A stretch of DNA of 40,527 nt, from positions 69,609 to 110,135 of the forward strand of contig JAQUVD010000006.1 in NCBI GenBank assembly GCA_028693555.1, written 5' to 3'. The DNA is from Hespellia sp. GTDB taxonomy: Bacteria > Bacillota > Clostridia > Lachnospirales > Lachnospiraceae. The position numbers and the translations under genes are program-made. Shown in pieces: positions 6,415-13,620 of the stretch (position 1 is its first letter; every line of letters starts with the position of its first letter). The notes beneath the pieces are model-generated. The model made no database searches, was not told where the DNA came from, and saw only the letters and a program-made list of their open reading frames with translations.

Positions 6415-8098
6415 TTTTCTTAAGTTTGCATTTGAGTTACTTTCAAAGGTTGTATATAACATTGCACAGCTGTGTTATGCATTTGTACAACTGTTTATAA
6501 CGGGCTGGATGGAATACTTTTTGATTTTTCGTACCTATTTTTCGGACTTTAGTATTTTAGGGAAGGTGCTGTCGGTTCTGTTAATGCTCCTCTTAGCGGC
6601 GATTACGGTACTTTTGGTTTTGGTCGTAATACGACATTTTGTATTAAAGATACGTTTAAAGACAGACAAGGCAGATAATAGTGAGCTGTACAGAGAGATT
6701 GGCAGATTGAACAAGCAGGTCCTTTCGCTGATTGATGAGAAGAACAGAATTCTTGCTTTGAAAGTGAACACGATGGGCGGTGTTGGGAAGATTCCTTACG
6801 TGGGTGCATCCGGGCTGGTGGATGATAAACTTCCAACAGTTGAGAATGTAACGGACGGAGAAGGTCTTGTAACCAGAGGTGGTGACGCCGCAGCGATGGG
6901 TGCCGGTGGAGTTTTTGAGACGAAGCTGGAGGAGAAGAGTCTTACCAATGCAATGGTTGCAGCATCAGAGGCTGCAGTCAGAGCAAAGGAAAAGGCAACC
7001 TCGTCGGTTAATGAAGGACAGAGCAGATTCCCTAAACTGTCATTGGTTGATCAGAAGTATCAGTCATTTGAACTTCCTGAGAGGAATACAGCGATTTCAT
7101 TGGAAGATTTTGTGGAAGGTTTTCGACTGTTTGCATCGAGTCAGTTGCATTTGTATTATACACCAGAGATTATCCGTCGTTTTGTAGCCGGTATGGCGGC
7201 AAGTAAGATTTTGATTCTAGAAGGTATTTCAGGTACTGGTAAGACGAGTCTTCCGTATTCGTTTAGCCGTTATGTATGTAATCCTGCGACGCTGGTATCC
7301 GTGCAGCCTTCATTCCGAGACAGGACAGAGTTATTGGGATACTTTAATGAGTTTTCAAAGCGATTTAATGAGACAGAATTCTTACGTGCTCTTTATGAGG
7401 CAAACTACAGAGAGGACCCAAGTTTTATCGTCTTAGATGAGATGAACCTTGCGCGAATTGAGTATTATTTTGCAGAGATGCTCTCTGTACTTGAGATGCC
7501 AAGTAAGGATGAATGGGTCATTGATCTTGTGCCGACACAGTGGGAGGGCGATCCTGCAAAGATGGAGGATGGAAAGATTTATGTACCGGATACGCTTTGG
7601 TTCGTTGGAACTGCGAATAATGATGATTCTACTTTTACAATCACGGATAAGGTATACGATCGAGCAATACCAATCGAGCTGAATGACCGGGCAGACGCTT
7701 TTGAGTGTGAATTACAGGAGCCGTGCTGCATTTCGGTAGAGTACCTTCAGAAATTATTTGAAAAGGCGAAAGAGGATTATCCGATTAGTGAGCTGGCACT
7801 TGAGAAGATGCAGAAGCTGGATCAGTATCTACAGACGAGATTTAAGCTTGCGTTTGGTAATCGTATTGTCAAACAGATGTATGATTTTATCCCTGTTTAT
7901 GTTGCCTGTGGCGGAACAGAGTTTGGGGGGATGGACTATATCGTTGCCCGTAAAGTACTGAAGAAGTTTGAAAGTATGAATGTTACTTATGTCGGTGACG
8001 AAATCAAAGGTCTGATTGCATACTTAGACAAAACCTTTGGCAAGGCGGGTATGCCGGATAGTAAGTCGTATCTGGAGAGAATTCAGAATCTTTATTAA
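6407..8098 (+). CDS. Membrane-tethered McrB-like AAA+ ATPase
   Basis: The 563-residue protein starts at ATG 6407, eight bases inside the signal peptidase gene. Hydrophobic segments in the first 85 residues should insert in the membrane. A short coiled coil (about 90-125) and a low-complexity linker follow. The ATPase module has Walker A GISGTGKTS (273-281), Walker B FIVLDEMNLARIEYYFAEML (acidic pair 344-345) and a sensor region GTANNDDSTF starting near 401, with VYDRA after it. The LDEMNLARxEYYF pattern is typical of McrB/AAA_5 ATPases. McrB normally drives the McrC nuclease in restriction; here the partner gene next door lacks a visible nuclease. I infer a motor acting at the membrane on the secretion machinery. 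Confidence 0.8.
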   Translation: MSDFLKFAFELLSKVVYNIAQLCYAFVQLFITGWMEYFLIFRTYFSDFSILGKVLSVLLMLLLAAITVLLVLVVIRHFVLKIRLKTDKADNSELYREIGRLNKQVLSLIDEKNRILALKVNTMGGVGKIPYVGASGLVDDKLPTVENVTDGEGLVTRGGDAAAMGAGGVFETKLEEKSLTNAMVAASEAAVRAKEKATSSVNEGQSRFPKLSLVDQKYQSFELPERNTAISLEDFVEGFRLFASSQLHLYYTPEIIRRFVAGMAASKILILEGISGTGKTSLPYSFSRYVCNPATLVSVQPSFRDRTELLGYFNEFSKRFNETEFLRALYEANYREDPSFIVLDEMNLARIEYYFAEMLSVLEMPSKDEWVIDLVPTQWEGDPAKMEDGKIYVPDTLWFVGTANNDDSTFTITDKVYDRAIPIELNDRADAFECELQEPCCISVEYLQKLFEKAKEDYPISELALEKMQKLDQYLQTRFKLAFGNRIVKQMYDFIPVYVACGGTEFGGMDYIVARKVLKKFESMNVTYVGDEIKGLIAYLDKTFGKAGMPDSKSYLERIQNLY

Positions 8099-8134
8099 TG
8101 ACTGAGAACTCGATGAAAGGATAATTGTAAGAAC

Positions 8135-10087
8135 ATGGCAAATACACTAGATGATTTATATTACAAATATATCGATCAAGTCGGAAAGACAATGGAGAAT
8201 GACAGATATTTTCAATATCTGTTTACAATGATCCAGGCTGGCACGAATGTGATCCAGCAGAAACATCGAATTCTGAACAAAGTAGTAGACGAACGTTGGA
8301 TTGCAACGATTGAGGACAGTCTGGATGCAATCAATACCATTATTGAAAAGCCAAGAAGATTTATTGCAACAACAGAAGAGGTAGTTCCGGTTTCTCTTGC
8401 TAAGAAGATTACTGCAGACAGTGTCAGACATTTGAGCATGAATACGCAATTCATTGCGAATAGTGAAGAGGGCGAGATTCATCCGTCCAAGATTTTAAAT
8501 GTGACAACGGAGGAAAGCTTTGATCTATATGAGAACCGTTTTATTTATCATTTAATATCACGATTGATTGCGTTTGTAGATAAGAGAACAGATGTAATTT
8601 TCTGGTCTACGAATAATGAGACCAGTAATGTGTTTTCTCTGGAAAGCTCCGTGGACGATGCGTATGAGCAGATCAACTACAAGGTTGAGATGAGCATCAA
8701 GAACACGCAGAGCCTTGTTGAGAACGATAATGATAACATGCAGGTATTCATGAGAATCGATCGTCTCCGGCGATTGGTATTCTCTCTGCGAGGCACCGCT
8801 TTTTACAGCCTGATGTCCGGCTGTGCAAAGGTCCGTTCTCCGATTCAAAGAACAAACCTGATGATGAAAGATCCCAATTATCGAGCATGCTATAAGCTGT
8901 GGCAATTTTTAGAGAGCTATGATGAAGTAGGATATACCATCGTTCCGGAAGACTCAACGCTACAGTTTGATGAAGAATACTTGATTCAAATCTATACCAA
9001 TATGATTGCAAATTACACCGTGTTCAAAAGTATTTTGGAATCAGATGACCGTGATGTGCTGGAACTTCAGAAGAAGCGCAGAAGAGCGCGGATGCCAAAG
9101 TTCATCAAGCAGATCAAAGAGGAACAGGTGGATAGTCCGGATCTTCCAGATGTCGAGGTACGCAAGATTTTTGTGGAAGAAGTCACACAGGGTCAACTGG
9201 ATGCAGAGGCGAAGCTGGAAGAAGAAAAGAAGCGTTTCGCAGAAGAGGTCAGGCTTCGCGAAGAAGTTGAGGAGAGCGAGGCGGAGGCGCAGCGTCAGAT
9301 ACAGGGCTTGTATCAGCAGATCAGTGCGGTTATGGCAGAACAGGCAGAGGTAGAAGAAGAACTCGACAGAGTGAAGCAGGAAAAAAATGACGAAATTGAA
9401 GCTTTGGAAATTCAGGTAGAAGGACAGAAGAATCAATTTGCGACAGAGGTAGAAGCGCAGAAAAATCAGTTCGAGGAACAGATTAAACAGCAGAAGAATC
9501 AGTTCGAGGAACAGATTGAGCAGCAGAAAAATCAGTTTGAGGAACAGATTGGACAACAGAGACAGGGATATGAGACGAAGATATCCAAGATGATAACCAA
9601 CAGCGAAGCGCAGATGAAGGATATCATTGAGGCACATCATGCTCAGCTTTCTGGTATGGAGCAGAATTATGAAAAGCAGATTGATCGCCTGAAGCGCGGC
9701 AGTGAAGAACAGCTTGCCAGTCTCCAAAAAGAGAAGGAAGAGCAGCTCGGCAGTCTTCAGAAAGCGAAAGAGGAGCAGCTTACGGTGCAGGAACAGGCAC
9801 ATCAGAAGCAGCTTGAGGAATTGAAAAAACAGTACGAAGCAGATCACGAGAATGAGATAAATCAGTTGACGGAAGAGTACGGCAAACGGATTCAACAACT
9901 GGAACAACAGGTGAAGAAGTCTACGGTTGCTCAGAAGCAAGCGGAGAATCGTATGCGGAAAGCGGAAAAAGCAAAACAGAAAGCACAGGAACATGCAGAA
10001 GGAACGAGGCTTTCCCGATATATTATCTCCAGTCTGTCAGGTAAAAACAAACAGCCGGAGGAGAATGATAAGAAGGACGAGAATTAA
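8135..10087 (+). CDS. McrC/DUF2357-like protein with long C-terminal coiled coil
   Basis: The 650-residue protein has no signal peptide. The N-terminal 300 residues are globular and include TTEESFDLYENRFIYHLISRL (about 124-144). That ENRF-containing stretch resembles the DUF2357/McrC-type partner of McrB ATPases. From about 350 onward it is almost entirely Glu/Gln/Lys coiled coil. This includes four 11-residue repeats of the QKNQFEEQIxQ type (9425-9556) and a second set near EEQLASLQKEK. A PD-(D/E)XK nuclease, usual in McrC, is not visible. It lies 36 bases after the ATPase gene, so the two probably form an ATPase-effector pair. The assignment to DUF2357 is from memory of the motif and is moderate. 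Confidence 0.6.
   Translation: MANTLDDLYYKYIDQVGKTMENDRYFQYLFTMIQAGTNVIQQKHRILNKVVDERWIATIEDSLDAINTIIEKPRRFIATTEEVVPVSLAKKITADSVRHLSMNTQFIANSEEGEIHPSKILNVTTEESFDLYENRFIYHLISRLIAFVDKRTDVIFWSTNNETSNVFSLESSVDDAYEQINYKVEMSIKNTQSLVENDNDNMQVFMRIDRLRRLVFSLRGTAFYSLMSGCAKVRSPIQRTNLMMKDPNYRACYKLWQFLESYDEVGYTIVPEDSTLQFDEEYLIQIYTNMIANYTVFKSILESDDRDVLELQKKRRRARMPKFIKQIKEEQVDSPDLPDVEVRKIFVEEVTQGQLDAEAKLEEEKKRFAEEVRLREEVEESEAEAQRQIQGLYQQISAVMAEQAEVEEELDRVKQEKNDEIEALEIQVEGQKNQFATEVEAQKNQFEEQIKQQKNQFEEQIEQQKNQFEEQIGQQRQGYETKISKMITNSEAQMKDIIEAHHAQLSGMEQNYEKQIDRLKRGSEEQLASLQKEKEEQLGSLQKAKEEQLTVQEQAHQKQLEELKKQYEADHENEINQLTEEYGKRIQQLEQQVKKSTVAQKQAENRMRKAEKAKQKAQEHAEGTRLSRYIISSLSGKNKQPEENDKKDEN
9425..9556 (+). repeat. 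33-bp tandem repeat in coiled-coil region, 4 units
   Basis: Four consecutive 33-bp units encode 11-residue blocks beginning QKNQF. The last three differ by only a few bases, implying recent expansion. Eleven-residue periodicity suits a right-handed (hendecad) coiled coil. Confidence 0.85.
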
Positions 10088-10089
10088 TT

Positions 10090-10749
10090 ATGGCAGGAAA
10101 AATTAAAAAAATCATACGGTATTTTGTGAATGCGCTATCGATATTGATTGTGTCGGTATCTGTTGTACTGATGATTAGTGTCCTGTTTTCTACCGGAGGG
10201 AATATTCCGAATGTTATGGGCTACAGTTTGCTTCGTGTTTTAACGGAAAGTATGAATCCGCAGATACCTGCGGATTCATTGATTATTGTGCATCGTGAAG
10301 AAGCGGGGGAGATACAGGAGGGCGATATCATTTCCTTTTATTCCACAGACCCGGCTTTGGACGGCATGATTAATACACATAGAGTGACTCGAATTGAAGC
10401 GACAGAGGAGCAGAATTACAAAATCTATACAAAAGGGGATGCGAATGAGACGGAAGATGCATATCCCACAGATCAGGACCACCTGATTGGAAAGGTTGTA
10501 TGGAGCAGTTATCTGTCTGGGAAAATAGTGCGGCTGGTGTCCAATCCACTGGTGTTCATTCCAATTATCATTGCTCCGCTGCTTTTGATTATGATTTACC
10601 ATATCAGACAGGTGGTGCATACGACAAAGGAAATCTCCGCAGAACAGGAAGAAGCATATCAGGAAGCAATTTTAAAAATCTACCAGAATAAAAAGAAGAA
10701 ACAAGAAAAAAAGGAACAGGACGAAACAGAGAAAAAGGATTGTGAATGA
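10090..10749 (+). CDS. Second type I signal peptidase, SipW/archaeal type
   Basis: The 219 residues contain an N-terminal helix (about 12-34). The serine site lies in TESMNPQIPADSLIIV, then EGDIISFYS, then NTHRVTRIEA with the histidine of the Ser/His dyad. KGDANETEDA and a C-terminal helix (about 152-172) follow, then a charged tail ending in KKKKQEKKEQDETEKKD. It is a paralogue of the enzyme at 5686 and sits at the other end of the ATPase/coiled-coil pair. Two dedicated enzymes for one cluster suggest different substrates or an ordered processing scheme. The next gene overlaps its stop by four bases (ATGA). Confidence 0.85.
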   Translation: MAGKIKKIIRYFVNALSILIVSVSVVLMISVLFSTGGNIPNVMGYSLLRVLTESMNPQIPADSLIIVHREEAGEIQEGDIISFYSTDPALDGMINTHRVTRIEATEEQNYKIYTKGDANETEDAYPTDQDHLIGKVVWSSYLSGKIVRLVSNPLVFIPIIIAPLLLIMIYHIRQVVHTTKEISAEQEEAYQEAILKIYQNKKKKQEKKEQDETEKKDCE

Positions 10750-11195
10750 AATTGATTATCATTTTATTTTTTTTCATGCTAGTGGTTATCACGATTGCAG
10801 ATATGAAACGACAGCAGATTCCGAACCAGTGCTGCGTGGTCATTCTTTTGCTGGCGGTGTGGGCGGCGTTTGTCTTTCCTCAAATCACAATTCCTCAGCG
10901 TCTGCTAGGATGCGTCTGTGTGAGTGTTCCCATGCTGCTGATGAAAGCCATCAGACCGGGCGCTTTCGGAGGCGGAGATGTGAAGCTGATGTTTGCCTGC
11001 GGAGGGCTTCTTGGCTGGAAGGTTACGCTTATTTCATCATGTGTGGGCATATTGCTGAGTGGAGTTTACTGCGGGTATCTGTTCGTGAAGGAAGGAAGAG
11101 GGGATGTGAAGTTCCCGCTCGGACCGTTTCTGTGTCTGGGAATGGTAATTGGTGTTCTATTTGGTGAGAAAATTATGAACTGGTATATGGGATAA
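10746..11195 (+). CDS. Prepilin peptidase-like membrane protease (A24 family)
   Basis: The 149-residue, mostly hydrophobic protein has the two aspartate motifs of the A24 family: IADMKRQQIPN near residue 19 and FGGGDVKLMF near 78. It lacks the N-terminal methylase domain of PilD, like short TadV/CpaA enzymes. It overlaps the second signal peptidase gene by four bases, so it belongs to the same operon. No type IV pilin, pilus ATPase or Tad platform protein is present in the window. Its substrate may be one of the four secreted proteins, which lack an obvious G-F-x4-E site, or may be encoded elsewhere. Confidence 0.8.
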   Translation: MKLIIILFFFMLVVITIADMKRQQIPNQCCVVILLLAVWAAFVFPQITIPQRLLGCVCVSVPMLLMKAIRPGAFGGGDVKLMFACGGLLGWKVTLISSCVGILLSGVYCGYLFVKEGRGDVKFPLGPFLCLGMVIGVLFGEKIMNWYMG

Positions 11196-11258
11196 AGAGG
11201 TTTAAAACCTAAATTGACAGAAAACTCAGGAAACAACATTGAAAAAATAGAGAAGATA

Positions 11259-11287
11259 TTGACAAATCAACAATTGAGTGTTAATAT
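11259..11287 (+). promoter_or_regulatory. Promoter of non-coding unit 1
   Basis: Consensus TTGACA (11259-11264) and TAATAT (11282-11287) are separated by 17 bases. No open frame with a ribosome site follows before the terminator at 11481-11523. Confidence 0.7.
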
Positions 11288-11293
11288 GTAGTT

Positions 11294-11523
11294 ACAAAGA
11301 AAGAAGAAATAAAGATTCATGAAACGGAATCATGAATCAAAGTCCAACAGAGGATCGGAAAACTCAAAAAGGATACAAAGTCTAAGGATTAGCAAATCCA
11401 ATTACGAAAAGGTAAAAAGAAGACTTGAAAGTAATCATAATGAGAGTTGGAAGAGAAGAAGTTGGGAAAAGTTATAAAAGAAGAAGAGTAGATATCCTGA
11501 TCAGATAGATACTCTTCTTTTTT
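11294..11523 (+). ncRNA. Candidate small RNA 1, upstream of the symporter
   Basis: A strong promoter ends just before 11294 and an intrinsic terminator ends at 11523, bounding about 230 purine-rich bases with no convincing gene. A perfect 9-bp hairpin (11314-11322 with 11330-11338) has the loop AACGGAA. The transcript contains about seven GGA triplets, several in AxGGA context. The same AACGGAA-loop hairpin occurs in the unit at 13250-13503. The function is not known to me. A sponge for a GGA-binding protein such as CsrA is one possibility. Confidence 0.5.
11481..11523 (+). terminator. Intrinsic terminator of small RNA 1
   Basis: AAGAAGAGTA (11481-11490) pairs perfectly with TACTCTTCTT (11510-11519) and runs into six T residues. 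Confidence 0.8.
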
Positions 11524-11557
11524 GGGAAACCATTTTCGGGGAACCATCCCCTTGACA

Positions 11558-11586
11558 TTGACTTTTCCAAGTTGATGTGATAAACT
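11558..11586 (+). promoter_or_regulatory. Promoter of the amino-acid symporter gene
   Basis: TTGACT (11558-11563) and TAAACT (11581-11586) are separated by 17 bases. An overlapping TTGACA lies at 11552. A leader terminator follows within a few bases of the predicted transcript start. Confidence 0.55.
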
Positions 11587-11596
11587 AACGCAAAAT

Positions 11597-11638
11597 AGGA
11601 CAATGAAGTCGTTCCAGCACTTCTTTGTCCTGTTTTTT
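11597..11638 (+). terminator. Leader terminator before the symporter (possible attenuator)
   Basis: A 13-bp stem with one mismatch (11597-11609 with 11619-11631, nine-base loop) is followed by six T residues at 11633-11638. It lies between the promoter and the ATG at 11685, so it should limit read-through. A glycine riboswitch or T-box is not visible; the stem starts almost at the transcript 5' end. Confidence 0.65.
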
Positions 11639-11684
11639 AGTACATGGAAATATACTAGAGATATGAGAGAAAGGGAGTAACAGT

Positions 11685-13091
11685 ATGGAAAAATTTTCAA
11701 ACATGTTGTCTGCTATTGATGCAATTGTATGGGGGCCGGTGATGTTAGTATTGTTGGTCGGCACAGGCGTGTTCCTCACCGTGAGGCTGCAATTCTTGCC
11801 GTGGCGAAATCTGGGCTATGCAATCAAGAGTACCTTGAGTAAAGAGGCGCGCACAAAGAAGAGGGGGACGGGTGACATTTCTCCGTTCTCGGCACTGACG
11901 ACAGCACTTGCGGCTACCATTGGAACGGGTAATATCGTAGGTGTTGCAACGGCGATGGTAGCCGGAGGTCCGGGAGCACTGGTGTGGATGTGGATCTCGG
12001 CGCTGTTCGGACTTTCATCAAAGTTCACAGAGTGTATGCTGGCAATTAAATATCGGGAAGTGAATGAAAAAGGTGAGATGTCAGGCGGACCTATGTACAC
12101 CATGAAGAAAGCCTTTAAGAACAAGACATTCGGTGCGGTAATGGGATGGCTATTTGCACTGTTTGCAGTAATTGCGTCATTTGGTATCGGCAATCTGACG
12201 CAGGCTAATTCGATTTCCAGTGCATTGAATACGACATTTGGAATTTCAACGATTGTTACGGGTGTCATACTTACCATTTTTGCTCTGATTATTATTGTCG
12301 GTGGAATCCAGTATATTTCGAAGGTATCTTCTATTGTGGTGCCTTTCATGGCGATTTTTTATGTGATTGCAGGTCTGATTGTTATTATTGGAAATATTTC
12401 GAATCTTCCGGCTGGTGTTGCAATGATTTTCAAAATGGCATTTAGTGTGCAGGCTGTGGGCGGCGGACTTTGCGGAAGCATTACCGCAGCGATGATGAAT
12501 GCAATGCGATTCGGTGTTGCACGTGGTGTGTTCTCAAATGAAGCCGGCATGGGCTCTGCAGCAATCACTGCTGCGGCTGCTACAACCGACAATCCGGTTC
12601 GCCAGGGCTATATTAATATGACAGGAACCTTTTGGGATACGATTGTTGTATGTACAATTACAGGTCTTGCAATTGCAAGCTCAGGTGTTTTGGGGACGAT
12701 CGATCCGGCAACAGGCGAATTGCTGACGGGGGCATCACTTACCATTGCGGCATTTTCAACAGTGCTTGGCGGTGCAGGCGGATGGCTCGTCTCAATCGGC
12801 ATTACATTGTTTGCATTTTCGACCATCTTAGGCTGGGAATATCATGGCGAGAAAGCCTTCGAGTATCTATTCCAAACGCACAAGTATAATATGATTTATC
12901 GAATTGTATTCTCTCTAATCGTGTATATTGGAGCTACCACTGCACTTGATATCGTATGGAATTTTTCGGATATCGCAAATGCACTGATGGCGATTCCGAA
13001 TCTGATCTGCATACTGATTCTGAGCGGAAGCGTGGCTGAAGACGCAAAAGCGTTTCAAACGATTGTGAAAAAGGAAAAACAGAAGGCATAG
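11685..13091 (+). CDS. Sodium:alanine/glycine symporter (AGCS family)
   Basis: The 468-residue integral membrane protein starts at ATG 11685 after AAAGGGAG. Its N-terminus and the segment FSALTTALAATIGTGNIVGVATAM are characteristic of the alanine or glycine:cation symporter family. GGPMYTMKKAF, FGIGNLTQANSIS, GVFSNEAGMGSAAI and GWEYHGEKAFEYLF also match. About ten membrane spans are expected. It imports alanine or glycine with sodium at the cytoplasmic membrane. It is monocistronic, with its own promoter, a leader terminator and a GC-rich terminator hairpin after the stop. It is flanked by two related non-coding units. Confidence 0.93.
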   Translation: MEKFSNMLSAIDAIVWGPVMLVLLVGTGVFLTVRLQFLPWRNLGYAIKSTLSKEARTKKRGTGDISPFSALTTALAATIGTGNIVGVATAMVAGGPGALVWMWISALFGLSSKFTECMLAIKYREVNEKGEMSGGPMYTMKKAFKNKTFGAVMGWLFALFAVIASFGIGNLTQANSISSALNTTFGISTIVTGVILTIFALIIIVGGIQYISKVSSIVVPFMAIFYVIAGLIVIIGNISNLPAGVAMIFKMAFSVQAVGGGLCGSITAAMMNAMRFGVARGVFSNEAGMGSAAITAAAATTDNPVRQGYINMTGTFWDTIVVCTITGLAIASSGVLGTIDPATGELLTGASLTIAAFSTVLGGAGGWLVSIGITLFAFSTILGWEYHGEKAFEYLFQTHKYNMIYRIVFSLIVYIGATTALDIVWNFSDIANALMAIPNLICILILSGSVAEDAKAFQTIVKKEKQKA

Positions 13092-13103
13092 GATGTGAAG
13101 TTT

Positions 13104-13135
13104 AGAAGAAGCGGGAGGGTTCTCCCGCTTCTTCT
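13104..13135 (+). terminator. Terminator hairpin after the symporter
   Basis: A perfect 14-bp stem (13104-13117 with 13122-13135) closes a four-base loop. The tail has only short T runs, but the stem includes CTTCTTCT, so it probably terminates. Confidence 0.7.
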
Positions 13136-13214
13136 GAATTAACTGATAATAGAGAGAATATATACATGATAATAAAAAATTGAAAGAGAAATTCGAATAA
13201 AACTAAAAATAGTG

Positions 13215-13243
13215 TTGACAAATTTAAAACAGAGTGATATTAT
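13215..13243 (+). promoter_or_regulatory. Promoter of non-coding unit 2
   Basis: TTGACA (13215-13220) and TATTAT (13238-13243) are separated by 17 bases, followed by a region without a convincing gene. Confidence 0.7.
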
Positions 13244-13249
13244 CATATT

Positions 13250-13503
13250 AACAAATAAGAAATCTTACATATCACCAGACGAGAAATGGAGAAGAGTAAG
13301 AAATTTATGAAAGGAAGGTATGGTCCACCAAAATATTAAGATACAGATAAAAATTTATTATCGATCGGGACGATAATAAGAAAGCGATTGTTATCAACGG
13401 AAGATAACAAGAACAAATCTAGAAAGACAAAGAGGTAAATGAGAATGATTGAACCACAGTAAAGGTGGGCGTTAATTGAAATATTTGATTAATGCCCATT
13501 TTT
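13250..13503 (+). ncRNA. Candidate small RNA 2, downstream of the symporter
   Basis: The unit is bounded by a consensus promoter and an intrinsic terminator (13466-13503). It holds two adjacent perfect hairpins. The first is 9 bp (13355-13363 with 13371-13379) with loop ATCGGGA. The second is 8 bp (13388-13395 with 13403-13410) with loop AACGGAA. The second loop is identical to that in the unit at 11294-11523. No open frame of useful length with a Shine-Dalgarno is present. The function is unknown. Confidence 0.5.
13466..13503 (+). terminator. Intrinsic terminator of small RNA 2
   Basis: TGGGCGTTAAT (13466-13476) pairs with ATTAATGCCCA (13488-13498) with one G-U pair, then five T residues. 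Confidence 0.8.
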
Positions 13504-13510
13504 CATGTGT

Positions 13511-13549
13511 GAAACCAGGGAGCGAATCCGTCCCCTGGTTTCAATTTTT
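13511..13549 (+). terminator. Second terminator in tandem
   Basis: GAAACCAGGG (13511-13520) pairs with CCCTGGTTTC (13533-13542), followed by AATTTTT. It backs up the previous terminator before the WYL regulator promoter. Confidence 0.7.
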
Positions 13550-13561
13550 CTGTGAACCTAC

Positions 13562-13590
13562 TTGTTCGAATATGATAGCTGTGATAAAAT
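13562..13590 (+). promoter_or_regulatory. Promoter of the WYL regulator
   Basis: TTGTTC (13562-13567) and TAAAAT (13585-13590) are separated by 17 bases, about 30 bases before the chosen start at 13621. Confidence 0.5.
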
Positions 13591-13620
13591 AATTGCAAGA
13601 TTATGGAAGTGAGGTGGGAT

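Noticed and set aside
9041-9994. Long minus-strand open frame opposite the coiled-coil gene
   Set aside because: It is rich in Leu/Phe only because it is antisense to Glu/Lys/Gln codons. It has no ribosome site or family resemblance.
6407-10087. McrBC restriction system
   Set aside because: The ATPase has an N-terminal membrane anchor and the partner shows coiled coil with no visible nuclease or methylated-DNA-binding domain. The neighbours are secretion genes.
10746-11195. Complete Tad/type IV pilus locus
   Set aside because: Only the peptidase is present; no pilin, secretion ATPase or platform gene is seen.
11597-11684. Glycine riboswitch before the symporter
   Set aside because: The leader is about 90 bases and lacks the tandem conserved aptamer cores; only a terminator hairpin is visible.
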